40,261 nucleotides of DNA from an uncultured Spirochaetaceae bacterium (GTDB lineage Bacteria; Spirochaetota; Spirochaetia; Treponematales; Treponemataceae). The translations under genes and the position numbers were made by a program. The notes under the pieces are model-generated. The model was not told where the DNA came from, made no database searches, and saw only the letters and a program-made list of their open reading frames with translations. Positions 1 to 7,697 of this stretch are shown piece after piece. Location: NCBI GenBank assembly GCA_902789325.1, contig CADANN010000020.1:1-40261 (forward strand), given 5' to 3'. Position 1 is the stretch's first letter. The number at the start of each line of letters is the position of its first letter.

Positions 1-176
1 TCACGTTCCAGTTCCATGTTATCCATTACAGCACCAACACCGTCCTTACCACGAACTTCGTGAATTGCGTGAATCTTGTTACAGTAGAACAAGATACGTT
101 CTGAAGTTGTTGTCTTTCCAGAGTCAATGTGGGCACTGATACCGATATTTCTTACTTTTGAAATATCCCAAGCCAT
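1..176 (-). CDS. fusA: Translation elongation factor G, N-terminal part (cut by window edge)
   Basis: Only the first 58 codons are present; the gene runs off the left edge. The translation starts [20 protein letters not shown] and carries the G1/P-loop AHIDSGKTT of translational GTPases, followed by [20 protein letters not shown] and VMDNMELER, the switch-I region. The [11 protein letters not shown] stretch is typical of spirochaete EF-G. EF-G is the cytoplasmic GTPase that drives ribosomal translocation. The start is supported by an AGAGG Shine-Dalgarno seven bases upstream on the minus strand. Treponema genomes can carry more than one EF-G paralogue; which one this is cannot be decided from 58 residues. 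RF3 or TypA are less likely given the IHEVRGKDG segment. Confidence 0.88.
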   Translation of the reverse strand, partial: MAWDISKVRNIGISAHIDSGKTTTSERILFYCNKIHAIHEVRGKDGVGAVMDNMELER

Positions 177-221
177 ATTAATACCTCTTTAAAATAAAAT
201 ATTCCTAAAATTATAGTATCA

Positions 222-310
222 AGTTATTTTAATGAAATATTGAGTTCTTTTCAAGATATAAACTTATAAAACATTGAAAGAGGTTATATTTCAATATCTT
301 CATTAAAACT
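222..310. repeat. Possible small long-inverted-repeat element (E0)
   Basis: The left arm at 222-244 and the reverse complement of 290-310 align as AGTT(AT)TTTAATGAA(R)ATATTGAR with small gaps, and an inner pair, TCTTTTCAA against TTGAAAGA, continues the fold. It covers the last codons of the secreted-protein gene ending at 284 and part of the fusA upstream region. It is shorter and less regular than the five other elements and could be chance in AT-rich DNA. Confidence 0.35.
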
Positions 311-1681
311 AAGTTTTCCAATAATTGTCAGATATTTTATTTTAAGATGTATGGAGAGCGAGGAAGAGAACTTTAGTTCTTCTTTATTTTCTGGGGTGTC
401 GGAGAGGGTGGTGGTGGCGGTTATTTTTAATGGGGTGGTTTTGGATTTTGACTGGTAGCCTGTGCTGGCGGTTAGTTTGTATTTTTTTTGTGAGGTTTGA
501 TTTTGGGGGAGTGTGAGATTCAGGGTGAGGGCTGGGGTGAAGGAGCCTAGCTTCCAGGTGGATTTTAGTTGGGTTGTGATGGTTTTGAGCGTGAAGTCTT
601 GTGGTGGGGAGTCTGGGGATTTTGAAATCAGGTTTGCGTCTGCGGAGATGGAAAGTGACTGTGTTGTTTTTTCTGTGGAAAATTGAAGGCCGGCATTTAC
701 TTTGAGTGGATGTTCTGGCTGGGTAAGATTGATTTTTAGATAGGCGTTGGTGCCGGCTCGCAGGAATACTGGAGTCTGGAAGTAAAGGCTTGCGAGTTTT
801 GAGGTTGTTTTATAGAGGATGCCGGTTTTTAATTGCAGACCTGGGGTTAGTGTTTTTTCGGAACTTGTAAGCAGGTGGTCGTATGGATTGTAGAAGATTT
901 GTGAAAAGAGTTCTGTGTGTTTTGTGGACAGTTTTGCATCTGCACGGTAGACCAGCTGATAAAATCCAAAGGGTGATTCGTAGAGAGCGGTGGAGAGATT
1001 TACTAAGAAGTTCTGGTTTTGTGATTTTTTGATTTGAGTGGAAAGTTGGAAAAGGCCGCAGTAGTGTTTGCCGGACGGGTAATAGGGAGATTTTAAGAAC
1101 CAGGAGCTTGTGGAATTGCTATTATAATAGAAGAAACCGCCAATATAAGAGAGTGAAAAGTTCAGGTATGGAGGTAAAGGTGGAAAGGTAAGGGCGAGTG
1201 AAGTTACCGGCAAGGAAGCCTGTTGTGTGAACCAGGTATTGAGTTTTAGTGGAAATGAATGTGGGCTGGCTGACTTGTTTTGTGGAATTGAGAATTCTAA
1301 GAAAGTGCTAACGGGTTTTGAAAAGCTTGTGTAGCCTGGAAGCGAGGCTGTGAGTACCTGGGGAGACGTGACACTGGTGGTAAATGGAGAGGAACCTGAA
1401 CTGAGTTCCGGGCTGTTGAGTATTGAGAGGGCGCCGCCCGCGCTGAGGTTCCCGGTTTTGACGGTGAGTGGGAGGCGTGGAAGGATATTTGAAGTGAACA
1501 CGGCCGCCCCGAAGTTTTGTTTCTGGGGGCGGGTGGTGAGGCGGAGGTCTGAAAAAGGTGTTGTAAAACGCATTCCGCCCGTGTCATCATCATCAAAATA
1601 AAATTCAAAATGAGGGACACTTTCTGCTAACGCTCCCACACCCAGCATTATTATCATCAAAAATAAAAAGATTTTCTTCAT
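284..1681 (-). CDS. Secreted, beta-strand-rich hypothetical protein (possible outer-membrane barrel)
   Basis: 465 residues from the start chosen here. The internal Met that begins MKKIFLFLMIIMLGVGALAE gives a good signal peptide with likely cleavage after ALA; nine more upstream residues are possible but would spoil it. The mature protein opens with an acidic patch (FDDDDTGG) and then consists of alternating polar and aromatic stretches rich in Ser, Thr, Leu, Phe and Tyr, without internal hydrophobic helices. This is the pattern of a beta-barrel or beta-sheet envelope protein. No family is recognised. The gene lies between fusA and the SPOR gene on the same strand, with a terminator separating it from the latter. 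Confidence 0.6.
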   Translation of the reverse strand: MKKIFLFLMIIMLGVGALAESVPHFEFYFDDDDTGGMRFTTPFSDLRLTTRPQKQNFGAAVFTSNILPRLPLTVKTGNLSAGGALSILNSPELSSGSSPFTTSVTSPQVLTASLPGYTSFSKPVSTFLEFSIPQNKSASPHSFPLKLNTWFTQQASLPVTSLALTFPPLPPYLNFSLSYIGGFFYYNSNSTSSWFLKSPYYPSGKHYCGLFQLSTQIKKSQNQNFLVNLSTALYESPFGFYQLVYRADAKLSTKHTELFSQIFYNPYDHLLTSSEKTLTPGLQLKTGILYKTTSKLASLYFQTPVFLRAGTNAYLKINLTQPEHPLKVNAGLQFSTEKTTQSLSISADANLISKSPDSPPQDFTLKTITTQLKSTWKLGSFTPALTLNLTLPQNQTSQKKYKLTASTGYQSKSKTTPLKITATTTLSDTPENKEELKFSSSLSIHLKIKYLTIIGKLSFNEDIEI

Positions 1682-1746
1682 ACTATATAAATAGACAAAA
1701 GTATGCAAAAAAAGGAATTTTTGAGCCGCGAAATCAGAAAAAAAAT

Positions 1747-1782
1747 TAAAAAAAAGGACTGCCCGGCTATCACGAGCAGTCC
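1747..1782 (-). terminator. Rho-independent terminator of the SPOR gene
   Basis: On the minus strand GGACTGC (1776-1782) pairs with GCAGTCC (1756-1762) and is followed by a run of T (complement of 1747-1755). It lies 30 bases past the stop of the SPOR gene. Confidence 0.8.
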
Positions 1783-1811
1783 AATTGTAGAGGAATATTA
1801 AATAGGTATTA

Positions 1812-2666
1812 TTAATTTACAGTGCTTGTTACATAACTGTCGTTTGCATTGTCAATTTCTTTGATTTTGACAATCTTTGTACGCCAGTATTCTGCTTCGC
1901 TCTTTGTTGTGTAAGGTCCTACACGAACGCGGTAGTAAAGCTTATCTTTGTTATCTCTGTAAGTAAAGATGTCTGAAGGAATCTTGTTATCATCAAGAAT
2001 TGTACGTGCTCCTTCTGCACCTTTTTTATTGCTGTATGCTGCAACCTGTACCCAGAACTGTGTCTTTTTAGGTTCTGCCTTTGGGGCAGGTGTTGGCTGT
2101 GCAGCTGGTTTTGGCTGACTTACTGTTTTTGTAACCTTTTCTTTTACAGGTTTCTGAGTTACTGGAGAAACTGGTTTTGGAGCTTCTGCTTTTGCAACTT
2201 CAGGTTTAGCAGGTTTTGGTTCTGCGAACGGTGTAATTACAGTTGTTTTTTCAGTTGTCTTTTCTGTAGATTTTGTTTCTGGAATGTTAACTGTAATGTT
2301 GATATTCTGTGGCTGAGAAGAAGCCTGAGTTTCGTTGATGATTTCGTTCTTCAAAGCGTTGAGATCAATTGTTGTTGCTCCGTCTGCTGAAACTGAAGAA
2401 GCAGATGAAGGAGTTGTAACATTTGGAGAATATACAGTTGCGTTATCAGCAAGAACTACAAGGTCGCTGACTTTATCTGGGGCAGAAACTTCTGCAGCAG
2501 GTTTTGTCCATCCGCTGCTTGGCTTAGATTTTTCTACAGGAGAGATGCTTGCATAAGCGGGAACTGGATTTCTTGAAGGATAATGTAAAATTGCTGGTAC
2601 TCCCAAAACTACGAGCAAGAAAACGCCTACTGCGGCAATAATCCATAATGTCTTTTTCTGTTCCAT
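1812..2666 (-). CDS. SPOR-domain, single-pass membrane protein
   Basis: 284 residues. A short cytoplasmic N-terminus is followed by one transmembrane helix (about residues 7-26, LWIIAAVGVFLLVVLGVPAI). Next comes a long low-complexity periplasmic linker rich in Pro, Lys, Ala and Glu (about 60-200), and a C-terminal SPOR domain (about 203-278, FWVQVAAYSNKKGAEGAR through YYRVRVGPYTTKSEAEYWR). SPOR domains bind denuded glycan strands at the division septum, so a role in cell division or envelope remodelling is likely; the exact orthologue is not identifiable. The start has an AGAGGA Shine-Dalgarno. A terminator follows the stop, and an 81-base gap separates it from coaE upstream. Confidence 0.85.
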   Translation of the reverse strand: MEQKKTLWIIAAVGVFLLVVLGVPAILHYPSRNPVPAYASISPVEKSKPSSGWTKPAAEVSAPDKVSDLVVLADNATVYSPNVTTPSSASSVSADGATTIDLNALKNEIINETQASSQPQNINITVNIPETKSTEKTTEKTTVITPFAEPKPAKPEVAKAEAPKPVSPVTQKPVKEKVTKTVSQPKPAAQPTPAPKAEPKKTQFWVQVAAYSNKKGAEGARTILDDNKIPSDIFTYRDNKDKLYYRVRVGPYTTKSEAEYWRTKIVKIKEIDNANDSYVTSTVN

Positions 2667-2747
2667 AAATTTTTCCTCTTTGCACCGGCAATGAACCGGC
2701 CACCTTATTAAAACTATCGGTAGTTAGGAAAAAAAGTTTAGAGAAAA

Positions 2748-3320
2748 TTAACGATTTTTTATTATTTCTATCGGGATGCCGGTTTTCTGGTATTCTTTCA
2801 GGAGATTGCGTTGTACCCAGAAGCGGCGGAGGATCTGGCGGTAGGGTAGATGGTCGCGGGTGCGGGCGCGGCGGAGTCTTGTGAGTAATGGGGCAGTGAC
2901 ATAGAGGACTTTTTCGCAGCGGTTTAAGATGTCTGGGGTTTTGTAGAGCACTGTGGCGTTTATGATTGTCTTTTCGTGTTCTGCAATGAAGTCATCTATT
3001 TGTTTTGTGATGATTGGGTAGACGATTGATTCCTGAATTTTGAGCAGCTCTGGGATGGCAAAGAGTAACTGGCCCAGGGCGCGGCGGTCTATTGTGCCGT
3101 CTTTTCGGGCGATTTTGATATTGTGCTCCTGGGCATAGGGGGTAAAGGTGTCGAGAATACGGTCTTTTGCAATTTCTATTGCGCCGTGTACGAGAAGATC
3201 GGCATCTACTGAGGCCCAGCCTTCCTGTTCGAGTTTCTGGCAGATGTAGTTTTTTCCGGCGGCCATAGGGCCTGTGACGGCGATGGTTTGGCGAGCAGTT
3301 TTCGAGCCTTTGTCGAACAT
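2748..3320 (-). CDS. coaE: Dephospho-CoA kinase
   Basis: 190 residues, close to the family's usual 190-210. The protein opens with a P-loop, VTGPMAAGKNYICQKL, followed by WASVDADLLVHGA, which matches the D-A-D segment after Walker A in dephospho-CoA kinases, and ends with an RLRRARTRD lid-like segment. The enzyme phosphorylates the 3'-hydroxyl of dephospho-CoA, the last step of CoA synthesis in the cytosol. The P-loop ends GKN where most family members have GKS or GKT, which is unusual. The start codon overlaps the polA stop by one base, so both are translated from one transcript; the polA-coaE pairing is common in bacteria and supports the call. Confidence 0.78.
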   Translation of the reverse strand: MFDKGSKTARQTIAVTGPMAAGKNYICQKLEQEGWASVDADLLVHGAIEIAKDRILDTFTPYAQEHNIKIARKDGTIDRRALGQLLFAIPELLKIQESIVYPIITKQIDDFIAEHEKTIINATVLYKTPDILNRCEKVLYVTAPLLTRLRRARTRDHLPYRQILRRFWVQRNLLKEYQKTGIPIEIIKNR

Positions 3321-6214
3321 TAGTGGAATTCTCCCCAGTTTTTGCCGTGCTCTATGCTTACGCGCAGAGGAACGTTGAGTTTAACTGCGTTTTCCATTTT
3401 ATCTTTGATTAAGGCGATTGTTGCGTTGATACTTGCTTCGTCGTCCGGGCATTCAAAAATCAGTTCGTCGTGAACCTGTAAGAGCAGGCGGGCTGGAGAG
3501 TTTGATTTTTTGAGCGCGGCAGTTACGTTGAGCATAGCGGTTTTGACTATGTCAGCGGCGCTGCCCTGTACCGGGGTATTTACGGCAATGCGTTCGGCGG
3601 CTGCTTTTTCTACCTTGTTCTTGCTGTTGATGGCAAGAATTGGGCGGCGGCGGCCAAAGATTGTTTCAACATAGCCGCTTTGTTCGGCTTTCTGGATTGT
3701 TTCTTTGATGAAGGAGTCTACACTGCTGTACTGTGCAAAATAATTCTGAATGAACTGTGCTGCCTGAGTACGGCTGATTCCAAGGTCTCGGGCAAGGCGG
3801 AATGACGACATTCCATAAATTACACCAAAATTGATTGTTTTTGCGGTGCGGCGCATTTCCGGAGTAACTTCTTCAGGGGTAACGCCATAAATAAGTGCGG
3901 CTGTTGCTTTATGTACATCGGTGCCTTCGATAAAGGCGCGGCTCATGTTTTCATCTGCCGAGAGGTGGGCGAGTACAACCAGTTCAATCTGTGCGTAGTC
4001 TGCGGAAATGAGCACTTTGCCTTCCGGCGCAGTAAATGCTGAACGGATGCGGCGGCCTGCTTCGTTGCGCACCGGAATGTTCTGAAGGTTTGGCTCGCGG
4101 CAGCTTAAGCGGCCGGTTGCTGTTCCTGTTTGTACGAAATCTGTGTGAATGCGGCCCTGGTCGTCTACCAGCTTTGGTAAGGTTTCTACGTAAGTTGATT
4201 TGAGTTTTGCCATTTCACGGTAGTCCAGAATCATGCGTGGAACAGGATCTTCGAAAGCGAGTTCTTCGAGTACGCTTGTGTCTGTGGAATAGCCTGTTTT
4301 TGTTTTTTTGCCGGCTTTGAGTCCGCGTTCTTCGAAAAGTACTGTCTGCAGCTGTTTTGGTGAGGCAATATTGAACTCGTGGCCAACTTCCTTATAAATT
4401 GCCTGCTCTGCGGCAGCGATTCCTTCTGTGAGCTCCTTGTTGTAAGCGTGGAGTGTAGCTGTGTCCAGATGGATTCCTGTGAGTTCCATTTGTGTGAGGA
4501 CAGGAAGAACGGACATTTCTAATTTGAAGAGGTCTTTGAGATGTGCCGTTTCGTCCTTTTGCTGTGCGAGGGCTAGTTTTAATGTGAAGTCTGCATCTTC
4601 TGCGCCGTATGGGGCTGCTTTTTCGAGCGGTACGTCTGCAAAAGTCTGGCCTTTTTGTACGATGTCTGAAAACTCAATTCCTTTGAGGCCGAGTACTGTC
4701 TCGCCAAGAGATTCGAGAGAGTAGCCGTTTTTGCCGGTGCGCTCTGGATTCTGCAGCCAGGCGAAAATCATTGTATCATATATAGAAGATTCTAAGATTT
4801 TTTGTGCCAGTTCTGCATTCTTAAAGCCTGCTTTTTTGATGTTTGTGGCAAGAACTTTGAGGTCGAATTTTGCGTTATGCATTATAACTGTAACGCTCTT
4901 TGCCTGGAAAAGTCTGAGCAATTGTGTGAGGGCATCTTTGAGTGGAATACCAACACTTTCTGAAAAGAGGTCTTCTGTTTCGCGGGCAATTGGTATGTAT
5001 ACGGCTTTGCCTGGTTCGTAGCAGAGCGAGAAGCCGAGAATATTTGCAGTGATTGTATCGAGGCCGTCGGTTTCGCTGTCGTAGGCTACCTGCGGGGCTT
5101 TTAAGGCGGAGTCGATGTAGGTTGTGAGTTCGGCCAGTGTTGTGATGGCGCGGTAATTTGAAGTGTCGTTTTGTTTTAGGTCTAATGGTGCCGGTTCTGA
5201 GAACTCTGAGAGGTTTTCATCCGGGGTTTTAGGGGCGGAGCCCCTAGGAGAAGGGGTGGCGGAAGACGGCTCGCCGGCTGGAGACAGGGGAAGGCTTTCC
5301 CCTCCTTTATTATTTTCAACTCCAAGACTCGCATATGACTTTGCTACGCTTGGAACTCCGTATTTCATGATGGCATCGGCGGCGGCTTTGTAATTTAAGG
5401 TCACGCCGGTTTTGTTGATGGCTTCGTCTATGTCGGTGCAAGGAACTGTGTCGCAAAGACGAACGAGGTCGCGGCTGAAGTAGGCATCTTTTTTACCTTC
5501 GGCGAGTTTTTTCTGCATTGCGCCTTTGATTTCGTCGATGTGGGCATAGATTCCGTCGAGGTCGCCATAATCGTTGAGGAGCTTGGAAGCGGTTTTTACA
5601 CCAACTCCATGAACGCCCGGAATATTATCTGCGGTATCGCCGTAGAGTGAAAGCAGGTCAAGGAGCTGCGGCGGTTTTACGCCCCATTCGGCTTCTACTC
5701 CTTCAATTCCGGTTACCTTCCAGGTTTCGCCGCCTGTTACTGGCTTTAAAATTTGAGTTGTGTCATCTACGAGCTGCATTAAATCCTTGTCTCCGCTTAA
5801 GATGCGGCAGGTGCGGCCTGTTTCGCGGCATTTGCGGGCTACGGTTGCAATAATGTCATCTGCTTCGTATCCGTCGCACTGTAAAACTGGAATTCCCAAT
5901 GTTTCGAGTACTTCACAAATCCAGGGAACCTGCGCGTGCAAATCTTCCGGAGTTTTTGGGCGGGTTGCCTTGTACTGGTCGTACATTTCGTGGCGGAAGG
6001 TTTTAGTTTTGCTATCCATTGCCGCAACTATGCAGCCTGGTTTGTAATGCTGAAGTATATAATGGAAGTTTCTGAAAAATCCAAAGAGGGCAGAAACATT
6101 TTCTCCGCGAGGGTTAGTAAGCGGGCGGCTGATAAATGCAAAATAACAACGGAAAATCAGACCGTAACTATCAAGTATATAAACAGTTTTATCGTCAAAG
6201 TCAGTTTTATTCAT
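3320..6214 (-). CDS. polA: DNA polymerase I
   Basis: 964 residues with three domains. The 5'-3' nuclease (about 1-295) has YEADDIIATVAR and ILSGDKDLMQLV. The 3'-5' exonuclease (about 370-560) keeps YDSETDGLD, MHNAKFDLKVL and YGAEDADFTLKL, so proofreading is probably active. The polymerase domain (about 600-964) has DYAQIELVVLAHLS, RTAKTINFGVIYGMSSF and QVHDELIFE. It acts in Okazaki-fragment maturation and repair. Residues about 304-330 in the linker are encoded by a palindromic repeat inserted in frame (see 5227-5303). No Shine-Dalgarno is visible; TATAAT-like boxes end 8 or 13 bases before the ATG, so a leaderless or near-leaderless transcript is likely. The promoter lies in the left terminus of a long inverted repeat. 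Confidence 0.97.
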   Translation of the reverse strand: MNKTDFDDKTVYILDSYGLIFRCYFAFISRPLTNPRGENVSALFGFFRNFHYILQHYKPGCIVAAMDSKTKTFRHEMYDQYKATRPKTPEDLHAQVPWICEVLETLGIPVLQCDGYEADDIIATVARKCRETGRTCRILSGDKDLMQLVDDTTQILKPVTGGETWKVTGIEGVEAEWGVKPPQLLDLLSLYGDTADNIPGVHGVGVKTASKLLNDYGDLDGIYAHIDEIKGAMQKKLAEGKKDAYFSRDLVRLCDTVPCTDIDEAINKTGVTLNYKAAADAIMKYGVPSVAKSYASLGVENNKGGESLPLSPAGEPSSATPSPRGSAPKTPDENLSEFSEPAPLDLKQNDTSNYRAITTLAELTTYIDSALKAPQVAYDSETDGLDTITANILGFSLCYEPGKAVYIPIARETEDLFSESVGIPLKDALTQLLRLFQAKSVTVIMHNAKFDLKVLATNIKKAGFKNAELAQKILESSIYDTMIFAWLQNPERTGKNGYSLESLGETVLGLKGIEFSDIVQKGQTFADVPLEKAAPYGAEDADFTLKLALAQQKDETAHLKDLFKLEMSVLPVLTQMELTGIHLDTATLHAYNKELTEGIAAAEQAIYKEVGHEFNIASPKQLQTVLFEERGLKAGKKTKTGYSTDTSVLEELAFEDPVPRMILDYREMAKLKSTYVETLPKLVDDQGRIHTDFVQTGTATGRLSCREPNLQNIPVRNEAGRRIRSAFTAPEGKVLISADYAQIELVVLAHLSADENMSRAFIEGTDVHKATAALIYGVTPEEVTPEMRRTAKTINFGVIYGMSSFRLARDLGISRTQAAQFIQNYFAQYSSVDSFIKETIQKAEQSGYVETIFGRRRPILAINSKNKVEKAAAERIAVNTPVQGSAADIVKTAMLNVTAALKKSNSPARLLLQVHDELIFECPDDEASINATIALIKDKMENAVKLNVPLRVSIEHGKNWGEFH
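5227..5303 (+). repeat. Dispersed palindromic repeat, copy 1, in frame inside polA (R1)
   Basis: A 77-base segment matching 39946-40017 in the same orientation. Both begin with a short hairpin (AGGGGC-gga-GCCCCT here), share TAGGAGAAGGGGT, then have a variable GC-rich middle, and end with the identical AGGGGAAGGCTTTCCCCT (5286-5303). It is antisense to polA, and its translation adds a Pro/Ser/Ala-rich stretch of about 26 residues in the linker between the nuclease and proofreading domains without breaking the frame. Confidence 0.85.
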
Positions 6215-6222
6215 AGGGATAG

Positions 6223-6404
6223 ATTATATTATAACACGGGGTTTGTAAATGTAATTAAACATAATGTGAGGTTGCACGTGGAGCCAAAAACGTCATACGA
6301 CAACATCATTCCCGTTGGCGAATGGCGTTTTTGGATACATGGGCAACCTCATAGTTCGCTAAATTTTTAATGACAGATTTCATAACCCCATGTTATAATA
6401 TAAT
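6223..6404. repeat. Long inverted-repeat element E1 with mirrored divergent promoters
   Basis: The 21-base arms at 6223-6243 and 6384-6404 are inverted copies with one difference (20 of 21). Nested inside are GAGGTTGC (6268-6275) with GCAACCTC (6343-6350), CCAAAAACG (6284-6292) with CGTTTTTGG (6326-6334), and a weaker inner stem at about 6294-6325. The segment fills the gap between divergent polA and the GGDEF gene. The TATAAT-like box of each gene lies inside the corresponding arm, so the two promoters are mirror images. Confidence 0.8.
6370..6399 (+). promoter_or_regulatory. Putative promoter of the GGDEF gene
   Basis: ATGACA (6370-6375), an 18-base spacer and TATAAT (6394-6399). The hexamer ends six bases before the ATG at 6406, which would place transcription start on the start codon. 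No Shine-Dalgarno is present. Confidence 0.6.
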
Positions 6405-6405
6405 A

Positions 6406-7617
6406 ATGAGTTATGCGAGCATTGGTATCATTGCTTTAGCTGTACAGTTTATTATCAATTATGATATATTTATAACTTCTCCCGAAAAAACAGGTCTGCC
6501 TGTGCATGCCGCATATCGGGCATATCTTATCAGCATCAGTTTGTATTATCTTATTGATTCTTCATGGGGAATTTTCTATAGTCTGAAAATACCTCAGGTT
6601 GGTTATATTGTTACGGTCATTTATTTTTTAATAATGGCGGTTTCGGTTTTTTTATGGACACGTTATGTAATCATTTATCTGAATATTCATAATGTTTTTC
6701 TGCGTGTTCTTTCCTTTTTTGGCTGGTTCTTTTTAATTTTCCAGATTATTGTTCTTACCATAAATCTTTTTATTCCTATTGGTTTCTGGTTTGACCCTGA
6801 TGGAACTTACCATGTAAATTATGCGAGATATCTGAATCTTGGCTTGCAGACTCTTCTTTTCTTTGTAACTTCTATATATATGCTTATTGTTACTTCCAGA
6901 GTTACTGGAAGAATGAAGTCTCGTCATCGTGCAATTGGATTTTCTTCTATATTGATGATGATTTTTGTTGTAGGTCAGGCTCAGCATCCGACTATGCCGC
7001 TTTATGCTGTTGGCTGTATGCTCGCTACCTGTCTTTTGCATGTTTTTGTTGTTGAAGATGCAAAGGAAGAACAGCACGAGGAGATTGAATATCTTAAAGA
7101 GCTTGAGATTCAGCAGACTAAGGCTCTTGGTTCTGCACGCCATATGGCTTATACCGATTCTCTTACCGGTGTTAAAAATAAGCATGCTTACATCGAAGCT
7201 GAGCAGCTGGTTAATAAGCAGATTGCTGATGGTGCTCTTACAGAATTCTGCGTTGTTGTTTTTGACTTGAACGGTCTTAAAGTTATTAATGACACTAAGG
7301 GGCATGATGCAGGTGATAAGTATATTAAGAGTGCCTGTTCTATGATTTGTTCCCAGTTTAAGCACAGTCCGGTTTATAGAATTGGTGGTGATGAATTTGT
7401 TGCATTCCTTGAAGGGGAAGATTATTTAAAACGTGAAGTTTTGTTGATGGATTTCAATCACAGAATAGAAGAAAATCAGAAGCTGGGACGTGTTGTAGTT
7501 TCATGCGGTTTTGATATTTTTGATTCTGATAAGCACGATACCTTTATTTCCGTTTTCGAACGCGCTGACAAGAAGATGTATGACCGCAAGCGTGCTTTGA
7601 AAGAGATGCTGAAGTAA
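6406..7617 (+). CDS. Membrane diguanylate cyclase (GGDEF domain)
   Basis: 403 residues from the chosen start. The N-terminal half has about six hydrophobic helices (residues about 5-215), an unclassified membrane sensor region. A linker helix (DAKEEQHEEIEYLKELEIQQ) leads to a C-terminal GGDEF domain with DSLTGVKNKHAY, FDLNGLKVINDTKGHDAGD and the intact catalytic RIGGDEFVAFL. This predicts synthesis of cyclic di-GMP from two GTP at the inner membrane, with output on motility or surface behaviour. No RxxD inhibitory site is seen in the usual place before GGDEF. An upstream ATG at 6370 is in frame, but a TATAAT box lies between the two ATGs, so the second is preferred. It is a single-gene unit. 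Confidence 0.85.
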   Translation: MSYASIGIIALAVQFIINYDIFITSPEKTGLPVHAAYRAYLISISLYYLIDSSWGIFYSLKIPQVGYIVTVIYFLIMAVSVFLWTRYVIIYLNIHNVFLRVLSFFGWFFLIFQIIVLTINLFIPIGFWFDPDGTYHVNYARYLNLGLQTLLFFVTSIYMLIVTSRVTGRMKSRHRAIGFSSILMMIFVVGQAQHPTMPLYAVGCMLATCLLHVFVVEDAKEEQHEEIEYLKELEIQQTKALGSARHMAYTDSLTGVKNKHAYIEAEQLVNKQIADGALTEFCVVVFDLNGLKVINDTKGHDAGDKYIKSACSMICSQFKHSPVYRIGGDEFVAFLEGEDYLKREVLLMDFNHRIEENQKLGRVVVSCGFDIFDSDKHDTFISVFERADKKMYDRKRALKEMLK

Positions 7618-7668
7618 ATACTTGTACAGATTGTTGCATTGAGTTCAGCAATGACATAGTTTACCAAA

Positions 7669-7684
7669 TGTGATATACTAGTAT
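7669..7684. promoter_or_regulatory. Operator upstream of uxaC (palindromic core ATACTAGTAT)
   Basis: TGTGATATACTAGTAT. The exact reverse complement occurs at 9801-9816 before eda. The core ATACTAGTAT is a perfect palindrome, of a form often bound by GntR-type dimers. It overlaps a probable -10 (TATACT, 7674-7679; ATGACA at 7651-7656, 17-base spacer), so bound protein should repress. No regulator gene for it is in the window. Confidence 0.7.
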
Positions 7685-7697
7685 GCGAGGTATCACC

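Noticed and set aside
2700..2747. AACTA-ccga-TAGTT hairpin after coaE as a terminator
   Set aside because: It is a weak five-base stem with only a short T stretch.
7637..7653. CATTG-agttcag-CAATG hairpin after the GGDEF gene as a terminator
   Set aside because: The stem is five bases and there is no T-run.
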